Position numbers and translations under genes: made by a program. DNA of 64,000 nt from JBBQNJ01 sp038329845 (lineage in GTDB: Bacteria > Planctomycetota > Phycisphaerae > Tepidisphaerales > Tepidisphaeraceae), in NCBI GenBank assembly GCA_038329845.1, contig JBBQNJ010000004.1:31941-95940 (forward strand), in the 5' to 3' direction. Below are positions 24,796 through 32,876 of this stretch, one piece after another. The notes below the pieces were generated by a model. It was not told where the DNA came from. It ran no database searches and saw only the letters and a list, made by a program, of their open reading frames with translations. Every line of letters starts with the position of its first letter. Within the stretch, counting starts at the first letter, position 1.

Positions 24796-25788
24796 ATGAG
24801 CCGCGCCGACTGGATCGAATCCGAACGGACCCGTTTGCACGCCCTGCTCACCGGGCCGCTGGATGAATCAAAGCTGATCGAGTTGCGGGGGGGCCGGGGG
24901 CTGGGTTCGCGCGACGCGCTGATCGCGGCCAAGGCGGCATCGGTGGCGCTGGCGCTCGATGCCCGGGCGACCGAGCCGCAACTGCTCGCCGCGTTCGAGC
25001 GGTTCATGGCCAACCCGCTTCGCACCGACAAGGGATGCCTGGCCAAGGCCGCGATCGCCAAGACGCTGTATGATTTCGGGGCCGAGTGCGAAGACCTCTA
25101 TCTTCGCGGCGCTCGTCATACGCAGCGGGAGAAGGGATTCGGCGGGCCGGTGGACACGGCGGTGGAATTGCGCTCGACCTGCGCCTGGGCGCTGGTGAAG
25201 ATCGGCTCGCGACGGGCGATGGCCGAACTGGTCAACCTGATGGCCGACCCCGACCGCGGGGCGCGGCTGGCCGGGGTTCGCGGCGTGGTCTACGCGGGCC
25301 GTGAAGAAGGGGCGATGCTGCTGCGGCTCAAAGCCCGCTGCGGTGATGCCGACATCGAGGTGATTTCCGAGTCGATGCGCGGGGTGATGCAACTGACGCC
25401 GAGCGAAGGACTCGAGTTCGTCGGGGCGTTCCTGGAATCGACCGACCCGGCGATTCGCCAGGCCGCGGCGTTGGCCCTGGGCGAATCGCGCCGGCCGGAG
25501 GCTCTGGATTTTCTACGACAATCGTTCGACCGAGAGCCGCGGCCGGAAGTTCGGGAAAACCTCTTGTTGTCGGCGGCGATTCTCCGCACTCCCGACGCGA
25601 TCGACTGGCTCGGCCTGGTCCTTCGCACCGCCTCACTCCCCGATGCCATCGCCGCCCTCAACGCGTTGGCGACGTTCCAGAACGACCCGCACGTCCGGTC
25701 CCTCGCCGCCGCCGCCGTTGAGGAGCGAGACGATGCGGCGATTAGCCAGCATCTGGCCGAACGGTTCAAAGGCCCGCCCGATCCGTAA
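24796..25788 (+). CDS. HEAT-repeat protein
   Basis: 330 residues, almost entirely Ala/Leu-rich helix pairs of the PBS-lyase HEAT type, for example DPAIRQAAALALGESRRPEA and STCAWALVKIGSRRAMAELV. No signal peptide or membrane segment, so probably cytoplasmic. HEAT solenoids serve as protein-binding scaffolds. It begins 6 nt after the aldo/keto reductase stop and is probably co-transcribed. No specific function can be inferred. Confidence 0.8.
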   Translation: MSRADWIESERTRLHALLTGPLDESKLIELRGGRGLGSRDALIAAKAASVALALDARATEPQLLAAFERFMANPLRTDKGCLAKAAIAKTLYDFGAECEDLYLRGARHTQREKGFGGPVDTAVELRSTCAWALVKIGSRRAMAELVNLMADPDRGARLAGVRGVVYAGREEGAMLLRLKARCGDADIEVISESMRGVMQLTPSEGLEFVGAFLESTDPAIRQAAALALGESRRPEALDFLRQSFDREPRPEVRENLLLSAAILRTPDAIDWLGLVLRTASLPDAIAALNALATFQNDPHVRSLAAAAVEERDDAAISQHLAERFKGPPDP

Positions 25789-25820
25789 TAGAAGCGAGTT
25801 TCCTACGTTTCCCAGCCATC

Positions 25821-25920
25821 CGCGGCCGAGCCCTGAGGGCTGAAGCGAAGCGCTGCCGGTCCCTGTGGGATAAAGCGAATCGCGGCCGGGGCGTGTGGCC
25901 GAAGCGAAGCGCTGCCCGGG
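25821..25920. repeat. Three ~30-bp units, each with a hairpin core
   Basis: Units at about 25829-25858, 25860-25888 and 25890-25918. Each has a short palindromic core (AGCCCTGAGGGCT, TCCCTGTGGGA, GGCGTGTGGCC) followed by a conserved spacer (GAAGCGAAGCGCTGCC twice, TAAAGCGAATCGCGGCC once). They lie just after the HEAT gene and 50 nt before the LacI-type promoter. Termination, REP-type or protein-binding function is possible. Confidence 0.7.
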
Positions 25921-25970
25921 CGACGCTGCTGACTATTTCCGGTTCTCGGGTAATGATGATCATTTTTTTC

Positions 25971-25999
25971 TTGACATGAGCGTGGTGGCGCCATATGAA
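25971..25999 (+). promoter_or_regulatory. Sigma-70-type promoter of the LacI-pseudopilin gene
   Basis: TTGACA at 25971-25976, a 17-nt spacer and TATGAA at 25994-25999. The -35 box is perfect and the spacing ideal. Transcription would start near 26006, inside the palindrome at 26002-26030. Confidence 0.7.
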
Positions 26000-26001
26000 T
26001 A

Positions 26002-26030
26002 TAACGTCAAAGTCGATTGAGAGGACGTTA
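26002..26030. promoter_or_regulatory. Candidate operator for the LacI-family regulator
   Basis: TAACGTC at 26002-26008 is repeated in perfect inversion (GACGTTA) at 26024-26030, with centres 22 bp apart, two helical turns. It overlaps the predicted transcription start and lies just before the regulator gene, the usual place for autoregulation by a LacI-type dimer. The half-site AACGTCAA also occurs in the promoter at 32035-32042. Confidence 0.5.
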
Positions 26031-26037
26031 AAGTAGC

Positions 26038-27978
26038 ATGTCGGTCACGCTCCGCGACATCGCCAGCGAAGTGGGCTTGAGCAACCAAGCCGTCTCCTTT
26101 GCGTTGCGCGGTCAAAGCGGGGTGGCTGCCAAGACCCGCCAGCGCGTGTTGGCGGCGGCCAGGCAGATGGGGTATCGCCCCAACGCCTCAGCCCGCGCCA
26201 TCCGTTCGGGGCGTCATGCCAGCATCGGGTTGCTGCTTTCCAGCGAGCTTCAGCGCAGCAACTTGCCGGCGCAACTGCTGGCCGGCATCGAATCGGAACT
26301 GTCCCGTCACGAGTTGATGTTGACCCTCGGGCGCATCCCGGATGAGCAACTCACCGCCGAGGGGTTCGTGCCGCGCCTGCTGCGCGATTGGGCCGCCGAT
26401 GGATTGCTGATCAACTACCAGGAAGGTGCCCCGGCGCGAATGGTCGAGTTGATCGAATCGTCCCACTCCCCGGCGGTTTGGATCAACAGCAAGCGCCACG
26501 ACGCCTGCGTGTACGCCGACGATTTCGCAGCCGCCCGCCAAGCCACCGAGCATCTGCTGCGCCTCGGGCACCGTCGGATCGCTTACGTGGACTATTCCCA
26601 CGGCGCCAAGGGGATGGACGCCGTGCATTACAGTGCCCGCGATCGCCAGGCCGGCCACGCCGCGGCCCTGTGCGATGCCGGGCTAACGCCGCGAATCCTG
26701 CGGGCACCGACCATGATCGAAGGCGAGGCCCGCATCCAAGCCGTGGCGCAGTGGCTGGCGGCACCCGATCGCCCGACGGCGGTGCTGTGCTACAGCGCCA
26801 CCTCGGCCACCCCGGTCTACTTCCAAGCTCGCCTGATGGGCTTACGGATTCCCGAGGATTTGTCCCTGGTCAGCATGGACGACACGACCACCGGCTTGCT
26901 CGGCCGGCTGTTCACCACTTGGACCGTCCCCCAACAGGCGATGGGCGTTGAGGCTGTCAAGATGTTGTGCGAGCGGATCGAAAGCGACGGAAGCTGGCTT
27001 CCCCGTCGGCGGGCGATCGAGTTTGCCGTCGTCGCCGGCGAAACCTGCGCCGCACCGGCGACGACACTGCCCCGCGCAGCCGCTGAAGCCGACGAGTCGT
27101 TTCTACCACCGGAGTCAATCATGCGCGAGAAAAAGGCGTTTACCTTGGTCGAGCTGCTCGTCGTGGTCGGGATCATAGCGGTCCTTATCAGCATCCTCCT
27201 TCCAGCGCTGTCCAAGGTGCGGCAGCAGGCCCTGTCGGTGGCCTGCGCCAGCAATCTGCGGCAGATCGGGCAGGCATTCAATTTCTACACCAACGAGTTC
27301 AAGGGCGCCTTGCCGGCCAGCATCTGCATCAAGTATGGCCCGAGCAACACCGAAGCCTTTCGCTGGCAAGTTTACACTGCGTATCGCTATTTTCCCGGCC
27401 AATTCGAGATTTCGCCCACCACCAGCGAGTTCACCTGGGGATTCACCAAGTCCGACCCGGTCCGCAATATCTACAATTGCCCGGCCGACCAGTTCGCCAT
27501 TGACTATCGCCAAGGGGGCAAACCGAAGATCTGGCAAGGCGGGGAAGGGATGAGCTACACCGCCAACGGGAACGTGCTGCATGGCTGGAGCAGCGGGACG
27601 AGTGGGGCGGCCAAAGCGTTCAACCGAATCAGCCGCATCCAGAACACGTCCGAAGTCATCATGCTGCTGGAGAAGAAAGGCGATGCGTTCGTGGGCAGCG
27701 TCATCGGCGGCAACAGCGTTAATCCACCCACCAGCGGAACCGGGACCGGCGACCGGATCTGGCGGCTCAGTGACGGCTACATCGCTTACGCCGGGCTTGA
27801 GAACAAGTCATCGCAATTTGGCCGCCATGGCACCGGCGAACGCCGCGACTGCCAACGCTTTTCCAATGTGCTGTTCGCCGATTTTCACGTGGACGCGGTG
27901 CCCTACGAGGTGTTATGGTCCACCGTCACCGCCGACTATGGCGTCAATGGGAAGTACCGACAGGCTTGGGGATTCTGA
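26038..27978 (+). CDS. LacI-family regulator fused in frame to a pseudopilin
   Basis: 646 residues in one uninterrupted frame. Residues 1-60 are a LacI HTH (VTLRDIASEVGLSNQAVSFA, GYRPNASARAIRSGR). Residues 60-345 are a periplasmic-binding-protein-like ligand domain (ASIGLLLSSEL, GLRIPEDLSLVSMDD). After about 18 linker residues, residue 362 is a Met that starts a complete pseudopilin. A LacI protein normally stops where the linker begins. Either the stop codon was lost, or the regulator carries the pilin domain as a tail. In the fused form the prepilin leader is internal and could not be processed normally. The internal Met has its own ribosome site, see the entry at 27121. Confidence 0.8.
   Translation: MSVTLRDIASEVGLSNQAVSFALRGQSGVAAKTRQRVLAAARQMGYRPNASARAIRSGRHASIGLLLSSELQRSNLPAQLLAGIESELSRHELMLTLGRIPDEQLTAEGFVPRLLRDWAADGLLINYQEGAPARMVELIESSHSPAVWINSKRHDACVYADDFAAARQATEHLLRLGHRRIAYVDYSHGAKGMDAVHYSARDRQAGHAAALCDAGLTPRILRAPTMIEGEARIQAVAQWLAAPDRPTAVLCYSATSATPVYFQARLMGLRIPEDLSLVSMDDTTTGLLGRLFTTWTVPQQAMGVEAVKMLCERIESDGSWLPRRRAIEFAVVAGETCAAPATTLPRAAAEADESFLPPESIMREKKAFTLVELLVVVGIIAVLISILLPALSKVRQQALSVACASNLRQIGQAFNFYTNEFKGALPASICIKYGPSNTEAFRWQVYTAYRYFPGQFEISPTTSEFTWGFTKSDPVRNIYNCPADQFAIDYRQGGKPKIWQGGEGMSYTANGNVLHGWSSGTSGAAKAFNRISRIQNTSEVIMLLEKKGDAFVGSVIGGNSVNPPTSGTGTGDRIWRLSDGYIAYAGLENKSSQFGRHGTGERRDCQRFSNVLFADFHVDAVPYEVLWSTVTADYGVNGKYRQAWGF
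27121..27978 (+). CDS. Pseudopilin (prepilin-type N-terminal methylation domain), internal start
   Basis: 285 residues if translated from ATG 27121, which has GGAG 6 nt upstream. It begins with a short leader and the class III signal KAFTLVELLVVVGIIAVLIS, with the Glu at +5 of the mature chain, recognised by prepilin peptidase. The C-terminal part ends FSNVLFADFHVDAVPYE, close to the ADGHV end of the planctomycete DUF1559/H-x9-DG pseudopilins, with Phe in place of Gly. Such proteins form a huge family in planctomycetes and probably belong to a secretion or surface-fibre system. Same reading frame as the LacI domain upstream. Confidence 0.8.
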   Translation: MREKKAFTLVELLVVVGIIAVLISILLPALSKVRQQALSVACASNLRQIGQAFNFYTNEFKGALPASICIKYGPSNTEAFRWQVYTAYRYFPGQFEISPTTSEFTWGFTKSDPVRNIYNCPADQFAIDYRQGGKPKIWQGGEGMSYTANGNVLHGWSSGTSGAAKAFNRISRIQNTSEVIMLLEKKGDAFVGSVIGGNSVNPPTSGTGTGDRIWRLSDGYIAYAGLENKSSQFGRHGTGERRDCQRFSNVLFADFHVDAVPYEVLWSTVTADYGVNGKYRQAWGF

Positions 27979-28019
27979 ACATCGCCGGCGGCCCATACCC
28001 CGGAAGGATCAAGAAGCGC

Positions 28020-29930
28020 ATGACTCGTTGGCTGCTCGCGTTGGCAACATGCCTCTTCTGTCCCGTCGTCCACGCCCAATCGCATTTCGTCTTCCCGCCC
28101 GATGCTGGCGTTGTGGATGTGACCCTCGCCCCCTATGACGCCAAGGGCGACGACGACCGCGACGACACCGCCGCCATCCAGAAGGCGCTGGACGACCATC
28201 CCTCCGGCGGGTTCATCATCTTTCTTCCCGATGGCGAGTACCGCATTTCCGACACCCTGCGCTGGCCGATGGGCAAGCCCGGCGGCGGCGACGACGCCAA
28301 ACGCACCGTACTGCAAGGCCAATCCACCGCCGGTGCGATTCTGAAGCTGATCGACAAAGCCCCCGGTTTTGCCGACCCCGCCAATGGCAAAGCCATGATC
28401 AACACCGGCGTCAAGCCGGCGCAGCGATTCCGCAACGGCGTACGAACCTTGACCCTCGACACCGGCAAAGCCAATCCCGGTGCCGTCGGGCTGCAATTCA
28501 ATGCTTCCAACCAGGGATCGGTGCGAAACGTGTTGATCCGGTCCGGCGACGGCGTCGGACCGATCGGGCTGGACCTGGGGTATACCGACGAGATCGGCCC
28601 GCTGCTGGTCAAGGATGTGGAAGTCCGTGGCTTTGACATTGGCGTGCGGACGAAACATGCCGTCAATTCGATGACCTTCGAGGGGTTGACTCTCATTGAC
28701 CAGAACGTGGCGGGTTTCAGCAACGACGGACAAGTGGTGTCGATCCGGCAACTGCGCAGCCGCCAGAAGGCAGGTGTGCCGGCGCTCGTGAACGTCTCGG
28801 GCGTGGGATTGGTCACGCTGATCGAGTCGTCGCTGACGGAGGCGGGAGGGGCGGGGGGGGCGGCGACGGCCATCGACAACAAGGGCGCGATGCTGGCCCG
28901 GGACGTGCGAATCGCCGGATACGCCCATGCGATCCAGGGGCGCGATGGCAGGACGGTTGACGGCGACATCGATGAGTTTTCATCGTCAAAGCCGCTGGCC
29001 ATCTTCCCCTCGGCACCGCGCACGTTGCGACTTGCGATCGAGGAAACCCCCGTCCCCGCGGACGATCCGCTGGACCATTGGGCCGGACCGCACCAGTTCG
29101 GCGGAAATTGCGACGACAAGCTCGACGACACCGAAGCCGTGCAAAAAGCCATCGACAGCGGCGCTTCGACAATCTATTTCCCCCATCCCCCGGCCGGTGG
29201 GCAATGGATCATCGACGGGGAGGTGATCGTCCCGGCCACGGTCCGACGCATCACGGCGTTCGAGGGTCGGCTCACCGGCAAGGGAACCCTCAAGGTGACC
29301 GGCGACGCCCCCCAACCCCTGGTCATCGAGCGGATGGAGACCTCCTACCAGAAGCTCAAACTGGTGTTGGACACCCATCGCCCGGTGGCAATCAGCGGTG
29401 TGATCTGGGGCGGCGGCGGGATCGTCGCCGGCGAGGGTGCCACACTGTTCTTCGAGGATTTTTGCGGCGGCGCGATGGAGTTCCGCGACGCCCGCGTCTG
29501 GGCGCGGCAACTCAACCTCGAACCGTCCGGCCCGCACGTCGTCAACGACGCCGGATCGCTGTGGATCCTCGGATACAAGACCGAACGCTCCGGCGAATTG
29601 GCCCGCACCACCAACGGCGGACGAACCGAAATCCTGGGCTTGTTCGCCTACGCCACCAGCGGCCCGAAGGTCGAGCCGATGTTCGCGGTGTCCGGTGCCG
29701 GCTCGGCGATGAGCGCTTCCTTCGCCGAAGCCTGCTTCAACGGCAAACCGTTCTGGACGATCCTCGAGCAGTCGCAGGCCGGCCAGATGCGCCAGTTGTA
29801 TCGCGGCCAACTCCCCGGCCGCGCCGGCGGGTCGATCTACCCGCTGATCGTCGCCATTCCCGGCGACGGCGCCGAACTCACGCCGCAAATCCCCCGCCCG
29901 CCCAAGGCGCCCGCGGCCGGCGAGCCGTAA
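28020..29930 (+). CDS. Secreted pectate-lyase-like right-handed beta-helix protein
   Basis: 636 residues from ATG 28020, chosen because it starts a signal peptide (WLLALATCLFCPVVHA). Residues 35-110 carry the Pectate_lyase_3 / GH55-type entry motif LAPYDAKGDDDRDDTAAIQK and GFIIFLPDGEYRISDTL. A second copy of the motif, DDKLDDTEAVQKAIDSG with TIYFPHPP, lies around residue 360, so two beta-helix domains are likely, as in GH55-like proteins. It follows the LacI-pseudopilin gene by 41 nt and probably shares its transcript. Substrate is unknown; pectin-like or beta-glucan polysaccharides are family possibilities. Confidence 0.82.
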   Translation: MTRWLLALATCLFCPVVHAQSHFVFPPDAGVVDVTLAPYDAKGDDDRDDTAAIQKALDDHPSGGFIIFLPDGEYRISDTLRWPMGKPGGGDDAKRTVLQGQSTAGAILKLIDKAPGFADPANGKAMINTGVKPAQRFRNGVRTLTLDTGKANPGAVGLQFNASNQGSVRNVLIRSGDGVGPIGLDLGYTDEIGPLLVKDVEVRGFDIGVRTKHAVNSMTFEGLTLIDQNVAGFSNDGQVVSIRQLRSRQKAGVPALVNVSGVGLVTLIESSLTEAGGAGGAATAIDNKGAMLARDVRIAGYAHAIQGRDGRTVDGDIDEFSSSKPLAIFPSAPRTLRLAIEETPVPADDPLDHWAGPHQFGGNCDDKLDDTEAVQKAIDSGASTIYFPHPPAGGQWIIDGEVIVPATVRRITAFEGRLTGKGTLKVTGDAPQPLVIERMETSYQKLKLVLDTHRPVAISGVIWGGGGIVAGEGATLFFEDFCGGAMEFRDARVWARQLNLEPSGPHVVNDAGSLWILGYKTERSGELARTTNGGRTEILGLFAYATSGPKVEPMFAVSGAGSAMSASFAEACFNGKPFWTILEQSQAGQMRQLYRGQLPGRAGGSIYPLIVAIPGDGAELTPQIPRPPKAPAAGEP

Positions 29931-30153
29931 GGTTTTGAGCCGCGGCGGCATTCTGTTTCGGCGCACCCACGACTTGTCCGAATTGTTGGATCAACTCACC
30001 GCGGCAAATATTCCTTGCCCCCTTCCCTTGACGCAGGCCGCCCTGCTCACCCGTTCGCGGTCGAAATGCGATATTTCCTCGTGGCTCCACCCCGCCGCCA
30101 CCCGTCCGACAACCATCCCCGCCGTCACGCTATGCCCACATATGCAAGGGTGA

Positions 30154-31938
30154 TCAATGCTCCTTGAGGATTTTGTCATCCGTCGCGCCGGCGGTGTTGG
30201 CATTGAGGAAGGCGTCGAGGTCGGCCTTGGCGGCCTTCTTGAACGGGGAGGTGAAGTATCCGTGGCCGCCTAGCTCGACGGAGAAGCGGCGGAACGGGCT
30301 TTTGACGGCAGCATTGTGGAACGCCAGGCCGCCGGGGACGGGGGAGAGGCCGTCGTAGGCGCCGAGGTCGATGATGTAGGGAACGGTGAAGTCCGCAGCG
30401 AAGTTCACCGGATCGACGTAGCTCGCCATCGCCGGGGGCTTCGGAACGCTGCCCCAGCCACGATAGGCGTAGTCGGGCCAGCTCACGCCCATGCTGGTCG
30501 GGACGTGCGACTCGACCGCCGCGATCCGCGTTGGATCGAGCGCGGCGTTGGCGAGCTGGATCGGGCCTTGGCGGCTGCCGCCGGAGAGGTAGATGCGGTC
30601 CACATCGTCGCGCGAGCGGAGATAATCGGTGATTCGAACCGCCAGCAGATAGCAGTCGAGCAGGTTGTTGTCCGCAGCGCTCACCCAACGGTTGTAGGTC
30701 GCATGTTCAGGCCAGTTCTCGTGCCCAAACGAGACGATGATGCGATTCGCATCGGTCGCTTTCTCACCGATTTTCCCCCCGAACATGGCCAGATGCTTTC
30801 CGGGAGTTCGTGGGACGCCAAGTCCCGCGGAATATTTCCGGCCGCGAACGGTCAATTCGAGGTTGTAATAGGCCGCCGCGTCGGAAGATCGCTCAGGGAT
30901 CTCCGTAAGCGTTGCGTTCATCGGCTCGGCCCGCAGCGCCTTGAGTTGCTCTTGCCAGAACTGCGTGAAATCGTCGGGACGGGTGAGCGGGGGCTTGTAC
31001 TCATCGGCGGCATAGACGAACGCGCGGCGCTCGCGCTTGAGGGTCTTGCCGTCGGACGACATCTCGAGGTTCAGCCAATGCACGCCGGGGTCGGCCACGG
31101 CGATCTCGAGGGTCGTCTGGGCGGTGTGCCCCGCCGGAACGCTCAACGCCGGCAAGGTCGTCGGCTCGGTCGTTGTTCCGCCGACAAAGTGCGTGCCCAG
31201 GGTGTAACTCAAGACGACCTCGTGGTCCTTGCCGCCGAGATTCATCAGTTCGATCGCGTACTTCACCGGCTCGCCGCGGGAAAATCGGGGCGCCGTGCCG
31301 TGGTGGTCGCCCACCCCCGCGAACGAGCGGATCTCGATCAAGGCGGTGGCATCGGGGGAAAGCCCGAACTCGATTCGGAACGAAAAAAGATCGGCGGGTT
31401 TTTTCCGGTTTGACGGTATCGCGCTGAGAAAGAGCCTGCCGTGGACATAGTGAAACGGCTCGGTGGATTCGAAGGCGTTGTCCTTGAGGATGAACCGTGT
31501 CACGTTGCCGAGGCTTTTGGAAGTTCCCGGGGTGACTCGGCCATCGTCGCCGACAAACGCCTGGATCGGCGCTGCGAGCTGGCACCCCCACGGCGCGCCT
31601 TCGGTTTCGATGCCGATCCCGGTGTCGTCGAAGGTGTACTCGAGGCGATTGGCGTCATTGCGGATCGCCAGCAGGCGGTCCCGCAGGTTGATGCTCGTCG
31701 CGGGTTTCTCGCCCGGGAACGGTGCCCCGATGCGCTTGGTTTTCGGATCGGCTCCAAGCAGCTCGACATCTCCCATGCGCAGGCTCACCAGCGCGCCGGA
31801 GGCATCCACCCGGGCGGCGTAGGTCTTGGCGTCGATCTGAAAGTCCCCGCCGGGGGTCTGCTTCACATCGACCGCCGCGGCGATTGAAGAGGTGAGCATC
31901 GCAAGCAGTCCGCAAATCACTAAACTCGCTCGGGTCAT
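30154..31938 (-). CDS. Secreted acetyl-xylan-esterase-like alpha/beta hydrolase
   Basis: 594 residues from ATG 31938, with GGAG 9 nt upstream and a signal peptide (SLVICGLLAMLTSSIAAA). The N-terminal half (about 25-310) is beta-rich without a recognised family. The C-terminal half (about 315-580) looks like acetyl xylan esterase / cephalosporin-C deacetylase: RPDDFTQFWQEQLKAL entry helix, nucleophile Ser455 in LSGGSRQGP, Asp in IIDLGAYDG and His559 in ELGGHGYF. It would remove acetyl groups from polysaccharides outside the cytoplasm. Convergent with the pectate-lyase-like gene and preceded by a strong promoter. Confidence 0.8.
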   Translation of the reverse strand: MTRASLVICGLLAMLTSSIAAAVDVKQTPGGDFQIDAKTYAARVDASGALVSLRMGDVELLGADPKTKRIGAPFPGEKPATSINLRDRLLAIRNDANRLEYTFDDTGIGIETEGAPWGCQLAAPIQAFVGDDGRVTPGTSKSLGNVTRFILKDNAFESTEPFHYVHGRLFLSAIPSNRKKPADLFSFRIEFGLSPDATALIEIRSFAGVGDHHGTAPRFSRGEPVKYAIELMNLGGKDHEVVLSYTLGTHFVGGTTTEPTTLPALSVPAGHTAQTTLEIAVADPGVHWLNLEMSSDGKTLKRERRAFVYAADEYKPPLTRPDDFTQFWQEQLKALRAEPMNATLTEIPERSSDAAAYYNLELTVRGRKYSAGLGVPRTPGKHLAMFGGKIGEKATDANRIIVSFGHENWPEHATYNRWVSAADNNLLDCYLLAVRITDYLRSRDDVDRIYLSGGSRQGPIQLANAALDPTRIAAVESHVPTSMGVSWPDYAYRGWGSVPKPPAMASYVDPVNFAADFTVPYIIDLGAYDGLSPVPGGLAFHNAAVKSPFRRFSVELGGHGYFTSPFKKAAKADLDAFLNANTAGATDDKILKEH

Positions 31939-32013
31939 AGTGGCGTTCTCCGGTCGTCGGCGTGCCCTGGCCGTTCTCGCGGATTTGCGGACAGACGGGG
32001 CCACCGCTATTGT

Positions 32014-32042
32014 ATTATAACTTTTGCAGGTGTAAACGTCAA
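32014..32042 (-). promoter_or_regulatory. Strong sigma-70 promoter of the esterase gene
   Basis: On the minus strand TTGACG (32042-32037), 17-nt spacer, TATAAT (32019-32014). The start would be near 32007, giving a leader of about 70 nt. The -35 region contains AACGTCAA on the plus strand, the same 8-mer as the candidate operator at 26003-26010. Confidence 0.75.
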
Positions 32043-32069
32043 TGGTTTCTGCGGATCTGGAGTCAATGC

Positions 32070-32876
32070 TTGAAAACATGGGTGACCTTCATGATCGTGC
32101 TGGTGCTGGGCAGATTGACATCGGCCCAGACTCCCGAGGCGGACGATGCTTGGCGATCGCTGGCCAAGGTGCAGTTTCTCGAGGCGCGACAGGCCTTTGA
32201 AAAGCGGCTCGAGAGCGACCCGGCCGATCGGTTGGCTAAGTTGGGGTTGGCTTCGGCGTTGTTGAATATTCAGCCGCGAATCGCGTCAGACGTGGAGCGG
32301 TCGGCGGCGCTGCTCGAGGAGGTGGTTGCCGCGGGGGGCGATGATGAAGCGGGGATCGAAGCGGCCTACCTGCTGGCGCGGATCGATCAACTGCATCGCA
32401 CGCCGGCGAACGCGGAGCGGGCGATCTCGCGATATGAGGCCCTGATCGCCCGCCATCCCGAGCATGGCTTGTCGCAAATGGGATTCATCAAGCTGGCGAT
32501 CCTGCGGCTGCATGGTGCCGATGAGACGTCAGCTTCCACGCTGTTCGTCGATCTCGAGCGGCGATCGGCGTTTCTGACCGATCCATCCGCGAGGCGCGAT
32601 TTTCATCTCTTCATGGCCGGTGCCGCGGCACGGCTGGATCTGGGCGACGAGGCATCTCTGCGCCACTTGGTAGAGGTCGATGCGATCGGACTGGCGAAGC
32701 GGAAAACCGCCGCCGACGTGGAGGTGCGCATTTCGACGCTGGCGCGGCGGTTGGGGAAGATCGACATCGCCAGGAACGCCGAAGCGAGGTTTTTCGCTGA
32801 GTTTCCCCGAGATTCGCGTACATTCACCATCCGCGCGCGGGCGGGCGGCGCGATCGCCGAGAAGGAGACCCCATGA
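32070..32876 (+). CDS. Exported TPR-like protein
   Basis: 268 residues from a TTG start with GGAG 7 nt upstream, which gives a complete signal peptide (KTWVTFMIVLVLGRLTSA). An ATG at 32091 is in frame but would cut the signal peptide short. The mature part is helical with TPR-like pairs (KVQFLEARQAFEKRLESDP, AISRYEALIARHPEHG). The stop overlaps the next gene, a solute-binding protein, as ATGA, so the two are translationally coupled and may act together in the periplasm. Confidence 0.78.
   Translation: MKTWVTFMIVLVLGRLTSAQTPEADDAWRSLAKVQFLEARQAFEKRLESDPADRLAKLGLASALLNIQPRIASDVERSAALLEEVVAAGGDDEAGIEAAYLLARIDQLHRTPANAERAISRYEALIARHPEHGLSQMGFIKLAILRLHGADETSASTLFVDLERRSAFLTDPSARRDFHLFMAGAAARLDLGDEASLRHLVEVDAIGLAKRKTAADVEVRISTLARRLGKIDIARNAEARFFAEFPRDSRTFTIRARAGGAIAEKETP

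Noticed and set aside
25821..25920. Possible mini CRISPR array
   Set aside because: Only three units, the spacers are the conserved part and the cores vary, units touch each other, and no cas gene is near.
30316..31413. A 365-residue plus-strand frame opposite the esterase gene
   Set aside because: No start signal or domain; the minus-strand esterase has signal peptide, promoter and catalytic triad.
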